DNA of 64,000 bases from Flectonema sp. DT1601. Taxonomy: Eukaryota > Euglenozoa > Diplonemea > Diplonemida > Diplonemidae. The stretch lies in contig OZ025780.1 of the NCBI GenBank assembly GCA_964019425.1, positions 638,001 through 702,000 of the forward strand, in the 5' to 3' direction. The notes under the pieces were generated by a model. That model was not told where the DNA came from, did not search any database, and saw only the letters and a list, made by a program, of their open reading frames with translations. The translations under genes were made by a program, and so were the position numbers. Positions 1 to 10,992 of the stretch are shown piece by piece (the stretch's first letter is position 1; each line of letters starts with the position of its first letter).

Positions 1-81
1 GTATGGTATCTGAGTGTGTATGATGATAATATTTTTTTTTTTCAGTCATCGAAAAAAAATAAAAAGGAAGATTTTCTAATT

Positions 82-624
82 ATGGTTTGGAATGAAGAGG
101 GTTTTATCAATAAGAAGGTAAGAGAGACTGGTCAGAATCAAAGAGCACCGGCAGCTTTGCTTCTCGAAAATGGCGCAACTAAGAAATGGTTCTCACTCGT
201 GTCAAAAGGTTCTCAGCTTCCTGTTATAACTGTGAAGCAGTTAGGAACAGGGATTAACCAGTCGGTGACACCACTTCGTTTGTTTGTTGGTGATTCACTT
301 GGACTTGATGATAGAAAAAGTTTAGACACTGTTGGATTTCTCGGAGTCACCGGATTTGATGGTTTGTATCTCCCTCTTTTGTTATATTTGATTGTCCAAC
401 CTTTTCCTCGCTCCTCTCTATCAGAGTTTAATAAAAAATTAAAAAAAAAAAAAACAGTGGATTCATGTACTTCCTTTTCACTCAAAGTAAATATTGATAT
501 CCAAGGTGTTATGACGATGACTGCCGTGGATAATAATACAGGGCAATCATTGCTGCTTGGACCCAGTCACAAAACACAAATTACTCGAAAGGTGTTCGTT
601 CCAACATATAAAACTGTAAAATAA
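82..624 (+). CDS. Hsp70-type substrate-binding-domain protein (two exons)
   Basis: The exons are 82-361 and 458-624, joined in phase 1 across a 96-nt intron with an A-rich 3' end. The product is about 148 residues. It has the pattern of the Hsp70 beta-sandwich substrate-binding domain: a hydrophobic strand, then LPV, then a strand ending in the LGVTG element (compare LTGI in Hsp70), and finally a strand around DIQGVMTMTAVDNNTG, which matches the DANGILNVSAVDxxTG signature. No ATPase domain is in the window. A T-rich acceptor ending at 44 suggests trans-splicing just before the ATG at 82, which would make this a stand-alone domain. Alternatively it is the 3' end of a longer Hsp70-like gene starting outside the window. 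A possible donor (AAG then GTAAGAG) at 117 was not used because reading through keeps the domain intact. The family call is by pattern only. Confidence 0.55.
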   Translation: MVWNEEGFINKKVRETGQNQRAPAALLLENGATKKWFSLVSKGSQLPVITVKQLGTGINQSVTPLRLFVGDSLGLDDRKSLDTVGFLGVTGFDGLYLPLLLYLIVQPFPRSSLSEFNKKLKKKKTVDSCTSFSLKVNIDIQGVMTMTAVDNNTGQSLLLGPSHKTQITRKVFVPTYKTVK

Positions 625-1425
625 CTCTCTCTTCTGATTTACTAATCAATACAATACTACGCTGGGTAATGCGGTAGTACGGAAGTTAATCACCATCTTG
701 TACGTGGTGGTTTGTCTTCTCATATTTCATTTCCTCGAGAGCCTTCATTTCCATGTTGGCTGATGGTACGTTTATCGAATTTATGACTTTTTTTTTTTTT
801 TCCTTTCTAAAAATTCACGCCTACATGCTGGGTGGTCAATAAGACAAAAAGAAAAATATGATTTTCCCTTTTTTGTGTTTTCTTTTTTCTAAGCTTTTGC
901 TCAGTCAAATACTTTGATAATTAATTTTGTTTTTAATATCTAAAGTTGTTACCGTTTTTACATTTGTCAAAGTTTCATACTGACTTCTACACCATAATTA
1001 ATGATGAGAGAATAGAGGTAAAGAGGGGGGCCTTAAAACCTAAATAGTTACTTCAAAAAGGCTAATTTAAGCATCATAGTCACTGTATCCTTAACAGCGT
1101 TATGTTAATAATGATACAATACAGTTGTATTTTAAACATTTCAACCCCCCATTTTTTTTTTCTTCAATTTTTTTATTTACACATTTTCCTCTCACTGAGT
1201 TCTTCTTGTGGTGCTCAACAATGAATGACTTGCCTTTTTTTGAGCGTACCGTTGGTACTTATTTTTTTATTCCTCACAACAGCGTTAACACATGCCGTTG
1301 CTGTTGCGCCGTAACTCGATTATCGGTTTGCTATATCAGTAATTGAGAATATGGACATTGTAACAAACATCCACACCGTCTGATTTTATTTTTAATTACA
1401 GTGTCGATTATTAAAAAATAATAAT
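625..1425. other. intergenic, mostly repeat family C
   Basis: This gap of 800 bp contains no convincing coding sequence. Its right half is a nearly full copy of dispersed repeat family C (833-1147). The rest is AT-rich with T runs. Confidence 0.6.
833..1147 (+). repeat. dispersed repeat family C, longest copy
   Basis: This is the longest copy of a family that recurs at 12068-12300, 13036-13206, 36338-36397, 39888-40003, 49420-49555 and 49633-49712. Shared blocks include AATTTTGTTTTTAATATC, TTTTTACATTTGTCAAAG, CTGACTTCTACACCAT and GATACAATACA. Other copies are truncated at either end. No coding capacity and no terminal inverted repeats were seen. Confidence 0.75.
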
Positions 1426-2242
1426 ATGAAAATGCATTTCATTCAGTTGGTGATATGTACCTTGACCAGCCTCGCTTTTATATTCCCTCTTAGAGTTGTG
1501 CTTCAGGGACGGAGGCATTTTGAAGTTTTTATTGGAGTTGGTCAGTTAGTTACATCTGTGCTGTATAACATATGCGAGAATATTGAGGATTCGATAGTAT
1601 TGGAAGGTAGGCAATGGCATGCGATGAACAATATTTTTAGTACAACTTATGGTATACTTTTACTTATCCACTTGCAAGCTAATCACAGCGAAGGATTTGA
1701 TATGTTTCTGAGATACGTTGCATTCGGATCGATATGGATAGCTCAAGAGAGAGATCATTATTGGGATGCAAAGAACACTGCTGCTGTTGCTATTATATTC
1801 ATCATTCTGACGTTGGGAAAATGGACATTTCTGGGGAAGCTGCCTCCTTACAACTGGGTCAACGTGTTGAAGGGATTGGTCATCATTTCGACTACGGCAT
1901 TCTTCTGGATCATATCAATGATGCCAGGGACAGACTCTCATGGAGTCTTACACGGAATCTCTCAAATAGGAGCTGCTGTGTCACTTAGGTATTTCCCTTT
2001 TTCTTTTTACCAGCACATAAACCTCCTTTAGCTTTATCTTGTTTTAGTCGGTTCACGGGTTTCGTGACACAAACAAAAACATCAACCAGTTATATTACTA
2101 TTTTCTTGTATAGTTTAAGATAAAAGCCAATTCTTTTTTGTCATGAAAAAACAAACAAACAAACAGCTATTTATGGTCTGCTGTACCGATGAATCGGTAT
2201 AAGAAGTACGACGGAGGTCTTCTCCCAGGTGTATATTTTTGA
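1426..2242 (+). CDS. seven-transmembrane protein, possibly CREST/TMEM8-like
   Basis: The exons are 1426-1988 and 2167-2242, joined in phase 2, giving about 212 residues. About seven hydrophobic segments cover almost the whole length. A first half-conserved motif (E, D and WHAMNNIF around residues 45-70) and a late H-x3-H motif (HGVLHGISQ near residue 176) resemble the Ser/Asp/His layout of the CREST hydrolase superfamily (TMEM8/PGAP6, alkaline ceramidase, PAQR). That assignment is tentative. The 178-nt intron is longer than most here because a copy of repeat D (2011-2133) sits in it. Its 3' end is A-rich, as in other cis-introns of the window. Joining onward to the next gene through a GT at 2230 would also be in frame. 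I reject that because the AG before the next gene follows a pyrimidine tract. Confidence 0.7.
2011..2133 (+). repeat. repeat family D copy inside an intron
   Basis: It shares CCTCCTTTAGCTTTATC, then GTCGGTTCACG, then GATAAAxGCCAATTC with the copies at 34811-34960 (+) and 7188-7340 (minus strand). It lies wholly inside the intron at 1989-2166. Confidence 0.75.
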
Positions 2243-2938
2243 TAACCTAATTATAACCTGTGGTAGTCTCTCCTCATGCAATTATTATTATCGATTTCTT
2301 CGATGAGAACCACTTACTGACTATTTAATGTTTTTATTTGTCGTATTCTTTTTATGTCTGGTAATGAAGTACTTCAGACACTTCGTAAATAAATAACTTG
2401 TCTTAAGGAGCCCCTGCTCTACGATTTCTTCATTTCGTTGGCTAATATCTTCTGAAGGGGTTACGGCTAGCGTTCTTTTGATGGTATGAAGCTGGGGGGG
2501 AACTCGTGAAAAGTTCATCAAAGCTTTGGAGAGATTCACTCCGAGGGTTTATTTTTTCGTAGTAAATAACGTTCGAAACATCCAAACAAGTAATTGTCTG
2601 TCTGTGGTTTCTCTCCGCAGACGACCTCTGCTGTATTTCAATTATTGGTTTCAACATGAGGCCTATCTTATTGTTGAGTGACACTGTTTTCTGTTAATGC
2701 TTGGTTTCACTCTTCACCCCACAGGACTTATTTCAAGGCTCAAGATTAATTCATAATTGAATAATTCCGTATTGATAGATCAACACACGACCACACTTTT
2801 AATGCTGTGGACCCTCCGACAGTCAAGGTTGTCTGATAAATTGTTGTTCCTTTGAGCTTAAGAATGCGGTATCATTTTGCCCCCCTTTTTTTTCCCCCTC
2901 TTGTATGTCGCCATGCAACAGGTACCTTTATAATAAAT
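2243..2938. other. intergenic with a fragment of repeat family B (2814-2885)
   Basis: No coding sequence was recognised. Near 2385 is a short stretch ending CTTCGTAAATAAATAA, like the tail of repeat family A. At 2814-2885 is a piece of family B. The pyrimidine tract right after it leads into the AG at 2921-2922, which is the likely trans-splice acceptor of the next gene. Confidence 0.55.
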
Positions 2939-3349
2939 ATGCCAACTTATACTTATGGTTTAGAGTACACCATTGTTCCATTGATATCATGTCCAGTGTT
3001 GTATATATCTGAATATTACGGTTTGGCTGGGTCGTTATTAGGAGGGTCTTTAGTGACATTGTTGTTTGCTTTGTTGGCTTTTGGAAGAGGAGAGTACTTG
3101 AGAAGGATAACCATAGAAGGGAAACACTTGATGGATAGGCTTGATGCGGCCTATCCAACTTTCGTTGGGATCGGACTGTGCAGTTTTACAATATTACAGA
3201 TCGTTCTTAGTGTCTCTCATTGGTCGTATTATAGGAAAGGTGATCCGGTATGTTCCTCACCTTTTAATTACCTGTTTTAGATCTCCTGAAACAAAAACAA
3301 AACAAAACAAAAAAAACCTTAACAGTTATCTGTTCTTGGGAACATCTGA
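2939..3349 (+). CDS. small multi-pass membrane protein, unknown family
   Basis: The exons are 2939-3247 and 3326-3349, joined in phase 0 across a 78-nt intron (donor GTATGT, A-rich 3' end). The product is about 110 residues with three hydrophobic segments (roughly residues 10-25, 30-50 and 75-98) separated by a basic loop containing RGEYLRR. The start was chosen because the upstream in-frame codons fall within a dispersed repeat and an AG after a pyrimidine tract lies 16 nt before this ATG. The second exon adds only LSVLGNI and a stop, so the exact C-terminus is uncertain. No family was recognised. Confidence 0.55.
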
Positions 3350-3666
3350 GACCGAAACTGGGCTCAGAAACAGTTTCAAAGAATGAGGCAAAAAAAAAAA
3401 TAGATTGAAAATTTTTGCTGACATCTGCTGACCAATTAGTCAGCAATGGAAAGGAAAGTGGATGACAAGCCACTGTGATAACGTGGAGTACCAAGCAGCC
3501 TTACCTTATGTTGTTAGTTTGCTTAGATCTCTCTACTAAGACTTTATCTCATAAAAGGAAACAACAAATTATGTAGCTGCGTTCAGTTCGTTTTGTTTTT
3601 TGTTTGTTTTGTTTTTACATCAGCATTAAAACTCCTTTCAGATAATAGAAAACAAGAACATAACCA
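3350..3666. other. intergenic
   Basis: Nothing was recognised apart from a T-rich tract ending CTTTCAG at about 3641, which probably serves as the trans-splice acceptor 26 nt before the next start codon. Confidence 0.5.
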
Positions 3667-6099
3667 ATGGTAGTCAGCATCCGAACAGTTGGTACTTTCG
3701 TTCTGACATGTGTACTGTCGGTAACCGTTGCTGTACTTACTGGAGTATTGGTCAGCACCATGAACTCAAATGTTGATGACATGGTTGACGCAAGCCATAT
3801 CATGGCTGATGAGTTTGCAGAAATGTTTTTATTTGAGAGAGTGACGAATATGAGAGAGCAAGTTGGAGAACATGTTTTTGGTCCTGTTCAACATTTTCTA
3901 ATTCTTGGCTCCACATCTTTCAAGCTCTACAACTACAGCGAGTCTTCAATGTCTGACGTGCTGCGTACCTGCAGATCGATGCTGGCATTGGCAGACCAAC
4001 TAGATTCTCCTAGGTTCCTAACAGAGGTTAGCTTTCTCTCATTTAAGTCGGCAAACCCGAACTCACCGGAAACAGAACTTGGTGTTAAAATGATTCTTGG
4101 CGAAGAGGTCGGTGATACTTGGAAAGTCAAACAATATGATTTTGCATCCGGAAAATTTATTTGGTTCAACGATTCTATCCCATTACCATTACACCAAATT
4201 AAGGAGGAACCCTTAGTGAATGACATTGATTTAAATAGGCATTTGGACTTGGATGATTATCACTTTGCCAGAAGCTGGTCAAAACCTCGCTTATCTTCAG
4301 ACTCATTAAGAATATCTCTTGCTTTACCTCTTCGACCTGAACAACCATCATACAGCGCGCCCTGGATCATAACTGATTTTTCCCTTGTTTTCATCAGGAA
4401 ATTGTTGCAAAGTTTGGCTTCAGTCACTGGAGAACCGAGCACGCCTCTTGCTTATGATAAACCAAATTACACTCCCAAGACAGATGAGAATATCCTTTGC
4501 ATCGTTGAGCAAGATACATCGCTTATAGTTGAATGTACACATGGTTTTGCTTCGATTCCAGCTGTAGGAGGTGGGTGGGGTCGTGTTATCGCGAATCAAT
4601 CAGACCATCCGGTAATCGGACCTGTTTTCGAACAGTTGGGGAGCCTAGCTACTGTGTCACATTCAAAGTTGTTCAAATTTGATTCTGTTGGTACAGCGAG
4701 GTTTCCCATGGCACCTGAAACATACTTTGTGAAGTCAATTTCTCTGACCCACGCTCATGAGGAAGAAGAAGATGACCATGATGCAGAAGCAGACGACCAT
4801 GATACAGGAGCAGACGACCACAATGACGGACACCACAAAGAAGATCACGATGAGGCAATCAAAGCATCCCCACCATGGTTGGGTATCGCCATAATCCCAC
4901 GATCAAAGCTTCTGCAAACATTTGAAAAAACCACCAGCAATGTTGAAGATAGCGGCAGGCGCGGGACGGTCATTGCCCTTGTCGTTGCATTTGTTATCAT
5001 GTGTGTTGCTCTGGTGACAGTTTATCTTTATGAAACTGCTTTGGTCAGACCGTTGGTGGCACTGATCTGTGACATGCGTGAAGTTGAACAAATGAACATC
5101 GACCACCTTGGAGATGCCTACCGCAACCAGACAACAATTTTTTCAGAAGTGAATGGGATTCGTACTTCTTTTATTGCTATGGTTGATATGCTAATCGAGT
5201 ACAAAGCATTCATGCCTTCTTACCTCGTTGTAACTGACAACGATGAAAGCGAAGACCAACACACGGTTGAACGCAGATCTGTGTGCTCTGGTATGACAAG
5301 TCTGTCCTCTACAGTTGTTGTACCTGCTCCAAAGGCTTCCATGTTTGCACTTGACTTAAATCATCAGTACTGCTCATTTCTCACAGCTGCTGTATCCTTT
5401 GATGATTCCAACCCTTCAGCTGGATACAACAAATTTCTCTCTGTCCTCCTGTCTAATGGGGCAAAGCTTCATCCACATATTACAGTTTCAGGAAGATTTA
5501 TCCAAGTAGCTTTTAATGCACCTATGCGAGTGTTGAATTTCAGTGACAAGGGGTTAGCTTGTGCCACTGCTATTGAACGTGAGAAGTTCTCATTTGTAAA
5601 GGGTTTGTCTTATGAGGTTGCAGATGTTGAAGCAGGAAATGTTGGTTGTCATCAACAAAAGTGGTTCTTAATTCGCACCAACAGAATTGTTGAATCTCGT
5701 GCCTTGTCGCTGTATGCTGCTCACAAAAACTCAGCATCCATTTTTTGCGATGAGGCAGTCACCTTACCAAGGTACTCTGGAACCCAATACCTTTTCTCTG
5801 CATTTGAAGTAATTAATGTTTCAGGAGCTCAACCCGCAATTGTTTACCGATTAATGGGTCTGCGAAAAAGGCAAGATGAGGAATGGATGTACACAATGAA
5901 CAGCGAAGAAGGAACAATGCTCAGCAAGTTCAACAAGGGATTTTCCTTGCTTGTTTCTGGACAGTTTGAAGCAGCAAAAGAATATTTAGAGGACTGCAGA
6001 GGTGGTAATTTTGCAAACCTAAATGCGCTGTTGAGATCAGTTGATGGAGGCAAACCATATCAAGGAATCGCATTCCCATTTCATGAAGAATGTGATTGA
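3667..6099 (+). CDS. receptor-like membrane protein with decayed class III cyclase-like domain
   Basis: This is a single exon of 810 residues. An N-terminal membrane segment (about 7-31) is followed by a large, probably extracytoplasmic region (32-430), a second membrane segment (434-458), then a linker that resembles a HAMP helix start. From about residue 565 the pattern follows a class III nucleotidyl cyclase homology domain, including VEAGNVG, the counterpart of the VxAGNVG strand-turn of active enzymes, and later a CDEAV element. The first metal-binding Asp and the substrate-site residues are not evident, so it is probably catalytically dead. The C-terminus (SKFNKGFSLLVSGQFEAA) resembles the TPR-like tail of protist cyclases. 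Residues around 362-397 are very rich in His and Asp, suggesting metal binding. The architecture suggests a sensor that signals by protein interaction. This is inference; homology is by motif only. Confidence 0.75.
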   Translation: MVVSIRTVGTFVLTCVLSVTVAVLTGVLVSTMNSNVDDMVDASHIMADEFAEMFLFERVTNMREQVGEHVFGPVQHFLILGSTSFKLYNYSESSMSDVLRTCRSMLALADQLDSPRFLTEVSFLSFKSANPNSPETELGVKMILGEEVGDTWKVKQYDFASGKFIWFNDSIPLPLHQIKEEPLVNDIDLNRHLDLDDYHFARSWSKPRLSSDSLRISLALPLRPEQPSYSAPWIITDFSLVFIRKLLQSLASVTGEPSTPLAYDKPNYTPKTDENILCIVEQDTSLIVECTHGFASIPAVGGGWGRVIANQSDHPVIGPVFEQLGSLATVSHSKLFKFDSVGTARFPMAPETYFVKSISLTHAHEEEEDDHDAEADDHDTGADDHNDGHHKEDHDEAIKASPPWLGIAIIPRSKLLQTFEKTTSNVEDSGRRGTVIALVVAFVIMCVALVTVYLYETALVRPLVALICDMREVEQMNIDHLGDAYRNQTTIFSEVNGIRTSFIAMVDMLIEYKAFMPSYLVVTDNDESEDQHTVERRSVCSGMTSLSSTVVVPAPKASMFALDLNHQYCSFLTAAVSFDDSNPSAGYNKFLSVLLSNGAKLHPHITVSGRFIQVAFNAPMRVLNFSDKGLACATAIEREKFSFVKGLSYEVADVEAGNVGCHQQKWFLIRTNRIVESRALSLYAAHKNSASIFCDEAVTLPRYSGTQYLFSAFEVINVSGAQPAIVYRLMGLRKRQDEEWMYTMNSEEGTMLSKFNKGFSLLVSGQFEAAKEYLEDCRGGNFANLNALLRSVDGGKPYQGIAFPFHEECD

Positions 6100-6139
6100 C
6101 CTTAGTTTGTTTGAAATTATCTAAGAGTTGGAGAAAAAA

Positions 6140-6210
6140 TGACCCCAGACGGAATCGAACCGCCGTTGTTGGATTTGGAATCCAAAGTGCTACCGCTACA
6201 CCATGGGGCC
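6140..6210 (-). tRNA. tRNA-Trp (anticodon CCA)
   Basis: Read on the minus strand, this 71-nt sequence folds as a cloverleaf. The acceptor stem is GGCCCCA with TGGGGTC and discriminator A. The D stem is GTG/CAC and the anticodon stem TTGGA/TCCAA. The seven-base loop TTCCAAA gives anticodon CCA. The T arm is GGCGG-TTCGATT-CCGTC. The A box (TGGTGTAGCGG) and B box (GGTTCGATTCC) of Pol III are intact. A T6 run at 6134-6139 on the transcribed strand is the terminator. There is no intron. It is the only confident minus-strand gene in the window. Confidence 0.95.
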
Positions 6211-7187
6211 TATATAAAAAAAAGGGTTTTACTTATTGGCTGTTCTTCTGCTCTACAAGATTTTATGTTTTTTGTTCTTCTCACTTCTATGTTTGTCTTT
6301 CTTTTATATTTTTTCTGACAATTGAAAAACACGGGAAACATTTCTGAGGACGTCAGAAGAGCGGCAACAGAAATGAGATAAAAGTCACGCATCCTTTAAA
6401 TTGGACGCACGAAGCTCATTTGCTTACCCCTACGATGAGGAAAACAAACAGCCCGCAATTTTCTTGTCAACTCCGACTGTCCTTTCCACTTGCTCAAAAA
6501 AAGGATTGCTACAGTGGACCCCTGACCGCAGGCAATTCGCTTCATCAATCTATTAGGATTGAAGGTAAAGACAACCGCAGGAATCGGTTCCACAACAAAG
6601 AAGTATCTACACTGTAAATGGAGCGCAGAACAGGACTCTCGCTTGCAATCACAGTGAGCTGCCGATCCATGGAAGTCCTTCAACGGACTGCACGCGTATC
6701 TTCGTCTTGTTATCAAATAAGAAAAGAGCGTTGGTGCTCAGAATATTCGCAGCAAATTATTCTTCGTTTATCTGGTCAACTCCAGTCCTTTCACCCACTC
6801 GCCATAGTAGATGCCTAACCCTCTCTACCTGACTTTCTTGAAATTCATAATTTTCGAAGATTTTTTTTAAAATGCCACATTCCCTCAAAAGAATTGAATA
6901 TGCTTACCACTTGTTCTTTGATCGACTATTTAATTCCTGCCGTCATCATTTACATGGCTCAGCTTGGCATGTCCCTTTAGTTCCCTATGAAGCTCCTATG
7001 ATCGTAGGACAACAATAAACTCGGCTCGGGTTAGTTACCGAAGCAAACTCATTTTTCACTCTGCTCCCTATCAAGTCTTGTATAATTTTTTTTTTCATGC
7101 AAAACTTGTTTTCTCTTCTCTCCTGCGTCCACCTGTGAGTGAGATGTTTCCTTTTCGAGTAGATTCAGGTTTGGTGGTTAAAAAAAG

Positions 7188-7340
7188 TTGGCTTTATCTT
7201 AAAAACTAAACAGAAAATAGTAATATAACAACTGTGATTTTTTGTCGTGCACAAACCGTGAACCGACTTATAAAGCTAAAGGAGGTTTACGTGTGCTGTC
7301 CAACATTCTTTTTCGTTCTCACAATACTTGTTAAATGCAA
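7188..7340 (-). repeat. repeat family D, inverted copy
   Basis: The reverse complement matches 34811-34960 closely from TGCATTTAACAAGTATTGT to the AAAGCCAAxTT end. It is the only reverse-oriented copy I noticed among the repeat families. Confidence 0.75.
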
Positions 7341-7500
7341 AAAAAAAAATAATGAATGGTTTCACGTGTGAATCATAGAGGTTAATCGTTATATATTAAA
7401 AAGGAAATGTATTTTTAGCTTAGCTTTGCTTGCACATGAACAGAAATTTTTTTAATAACAAAAAAACGATTTTCTTTTAGCACACGCTGATTTCCGAGGT

Positions 7501-7501
<1 letters not shown>

Positions 7502-7543
<42 letters not shown>
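7502..7543. repeat. poly-T run of 42
   Basis: This is an uninterrupted run of T, the longest homopolymer in the window. It follows a T-rich AG and a short GC-balanced segment. Confidence 0.9.
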
Positions 7544-8091
7544 CGGGAAGATAAAATGGAAACTACTTTCTTCGTCCTTTCTCATTATACAACAAATTTG
7601 TACAATCTTTCTACTGACTCTGATCGTTGTCTCGACATACAGCGACAGGGAAAACCCGCGAGCTGGGGACGACAGTCTTCTTCAGCATTTAAGCATTTTT
7701 CGACTTGAAAAGACATGACCCTTCAATTTAATGAGTTCTCATGTTTCTGGGTTTGGGAAGGGGGAATGTGCACTTCTTCTCTTGATCCTTTGTTCTCATT
7801 GATCCCTTGTCTCTGTGCACAAAAAATAATTCGTCGTCTACCCAGCTTTACATTTGTCGCTGTATCAGTAAATAAAATGGGGCGAAAGAAGGGGGTGTGA
7901 GTCGTCCGTCCTTTGATCTCTGGGGCGTACGGACGTCAAGTTTTTTCGCTTGAAAGTTTTTCATCCTTTTCTTGGGTTGGGGGGCGGCCTTTGATTTTTA
8001 TAATATGTGTGCGGCCTTTGGCTCCACTGGTCGGTGTTTCCTGGGGGGGGGTGAAAAGCATGTTCTGGTCCGAGTTTGCCTCGTTGACCGG

Positions 8092-8125
<34 letters not shown>

Positions 8126-10925
8126 GGGGGGGTCTGGTTGCAGGTTGTGTCTCCTGCTTCGAGGGGGCTTTGGTCACGTTTCTAACCTCGCTCCCGCTCT
8201 TGTTCTCCCTCGTCCTCTACCATGTGTTTTGGGTTGGCTCTGGGGTCTTGGCTCTGTCTTTTCCTCGACTCTTGAGACCTCCTTCGTGGAGTCCCTAGCA
8301 CCTTCCCCCTTTCGACGAGAAGTCCAGGACCCTTCGTGTTGGATCCCCTTCTCTCTCCCTCATCTCTCCTTGGGTGCTTTTCTCACACGCTTTTTTGTGA
8401 GATGCATCTGGTGAGGCCAATGTCGATGGTCTTCTGCTTCGCAGTGTGAAGAATGTCGACAGCGTAATAGTACTTTCTGGTGCTGTGTATATTGCACCCG
8501 TAAAAAGGAAATAAGTGACATCTTCTGTTTTTGTTTTGTTTTTATTGCTTTCTCTCCTCTCTTTTTTTTTTGTTGTTCCTTCGTGTGAGCGCTTCGTAAC
8601 TACGACACCCAAAGAAGAAAACATAAAAGAGAAACTCTTCTGACGGATTGTTCGAAGGGGTTCATCTTTTTTAAGACAACCGTTGGTAAGGTTGTAGGCT
8701 GTTGCCAGTACAATATACCGCTGGGGATCTTTCTTACTTCTTCGTGGGTTTAATCGTATTTTTTGTAAGTTTTTTTTAAGGTATTTCTTTTTCCCGTTTT
8801 TAAACGCCCATAGTTGTTTGGAGTTAGAGAGAAGTAGCTTTGTTTCAATTCGTGTTCGGTATTTCCCATTGTTGAGAGAACGGAATAGCATTTCCTGCAA
8901 TGGAAGCACTGTATCAATATTGTCATTGATGTGAGAATACTGATTATTGGTAATAAAAAAAACATAAAAAAAAAAAAAAACGGCGATACTTTCAGTCCGT
9001 AGTATATACATATTGCGACACCCCACGCTGCTGGTAATGGTAAGTGTACTCACACAAACCCAGTGGGTTGTCCCACCATGCCTTTTTAGCCTTGTCAAGA
9101 AGGAAGGCAACCTGATGCTTTTATTTTGAATCTTTATTTTATGGTCCTTACCACTCTCGCTTGCATGTTATGGTCGAAGTCAGTACGGTGCAGGTTGTTG
9201 CTGCTTCCTTGTAAAAAAAACAATATTCTTGTCGCTGTTATGGAACTGTCCTTCTGCGCAAAGAACTTTAGTTGATTTCTTAAATGGTGCGTGATGAATG
9301 TGTTTTCTTTTTTATTGTTGTAAGTAATGTGATGTATGGAAAAAAAAAAAGTAAATAATGAAAAAACAGACTATCGGAAATCTCTTTATATGCACAATTT
9401 TTTGTCACGAGACCACACCAGGAACGATTATTTTGACAAAAAAAAAAACACAACCTCAAGCAAACCATCTTCGGATTTTTTCCCCCTCTTTTTTTTCTCC
9501 CGTTCGTTACCTGTTTTTTGATTTATTATTTACTTTGATATCCTTACTGAATTTGATTTGATTTGATTATTATTTTTTTTTAATTCTGTGATGGCTCTTC
9601 TCTTGCACTGCCTGCTTCGTGTATGTAGTGAGTTCGGGTCGTCACTTACTTCTGGTTAACTTCTCGCCTGTGAGAGTCTCACGGTTGTGGAACTGAACTA
9701 CCCCCGTGAGTTTCTCCAGGAGTTGGAGCATTACAAAATAAGAAAAAAAAACAGAGCTAATAATATAATATTGGCTAACATTATGAGTGTCCCCCCTTAC
9801 TTTCTTTCGTTGAAGAAGGTTGGGTAAGGGGAATGGTTTTAAAGAAAATATTTTTTTAATTTTAATTTTTTTTTTTCCCGAAAAATAAAAAAACCCCCAA
9901 CAAATTATTTGTTTGATGTCCTTATCAATTTTTATTTTATTTGTGATAAGCTTTATTGTAGTATTTATTAGTTATTATTATGATTGCGGGTTAATCTATT
10001 GGTGAATCTAAATTATCAACAACAACAAAAAAAAAAATGAACCGCAGTAAATGGAATCGGGAAAAAAAAAACGTTGTTGTTGTTGTTGTTGTTGTTGTTT
10101 TTTTTTTTTTTTTTTTTACTCATGGAACATGTTTTGATACTTCCCAGACGCTTTCTGTGAAGCTAACCAATTGACTTAATGAATACTATATTCGTACTGA
10201 AATTCCCAAGTCCGGGTTTTTTTTTGGTAGTTATCTTTCCCTCGATGAAAAGGACCCAAATACACTTCGGGGTCCCGCATGAATCTGTTTGTTGTTTTCT
10301 TTTTGATGAAAGTGAAAAATTTGAAGGTGAGCGTTCTCAGCAATCCACGACGAGTCTTCTTCTCTGTCGATATGAGTTACCTGAAACACTCATACGTTGG
10401 ATTGACTATCTGACAGGTTCCTTTTATCATAATAATTTTTATCTAGATTCAGATTAGCCTTATATCTCGTTGAACGCAGACAGAATCCTGTCTCAAGAGG
10501 GGGAAATCATGAGAATATAAGAAATAACAGCTTTTCAATCTGAATAGTTTTCTTCTCCGACTATGACAGTCTTTTTGTCTGAATTTTTTTTTTTTTTTTT
10601 ATTATTCAAGCAAGTAAGTCCCCGGTCATAGTGAGGTGAGATGTGTTGCTGGGGTTCATTCCTGCGCGACAATATCTCATGTCACTGGTGATTTTTTTTA
10701 ATTTTTAATTTTTTTTGGCAGAACCCTATTTTAGTTTTTAGCCAGTTTCAATGTTATCCCTCTATTTTTATTTTTTTAAACTAGGCTTGTTATATGAGTA
10801 TTATCAGCTGTTTAAAAAAAAAAAAAAAAAAAATCAATGCGATGCGTGTTATCGGTGTTTACAAAAAAAAAAAACATAACGCAAATCTATTATTAAACCT
10901 TTTTGTATATTTGTTTTGTTTATTG

Positions 10926-10927
<2 letters not shown>

Positions 10928-10988
<61 letters not shown>
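10928..10988. repeat. ATT trinucleotide microsatellite
   Basis: About 20 perfect ATT units, flanked by T-rich DNA. Confidence 0.95.

Positions 10989-10992
<4 letters not shown>

Noticed and set aside
2229-2923. Joining the 1426 and 2939 membrane protein genes through a GTGTAT donor at 2230 and the AG at 2922, which would be in frame.
   Set aside because: The acceptor follows a pyrimidine tract, the first gene already ends sensibly at 2242, and the second has its own ATG 16 nt after the AG.
6396-6818. Open frames on both strands in a moderately GC block.
   Set aside because: No frame shows a recognisable protein and no snRNA, 5S or 7SL hallmark was found by eye. Left as unexplained spacer.
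7913-8414. Three overlapping plus-strand open frames with poly-Phe.
   Set aside because: They depend on T runs and differ by frame without any domain; the block is strongly G/T-skewed.
8295-9110. Minus-strand open frame of 271 codons.
   Set aside because: Interrupted by Phe and Lys runs from homopolymers, no recognisable domain, no splice or start context, and overlapping open frames on the plus strand in the same DNA.
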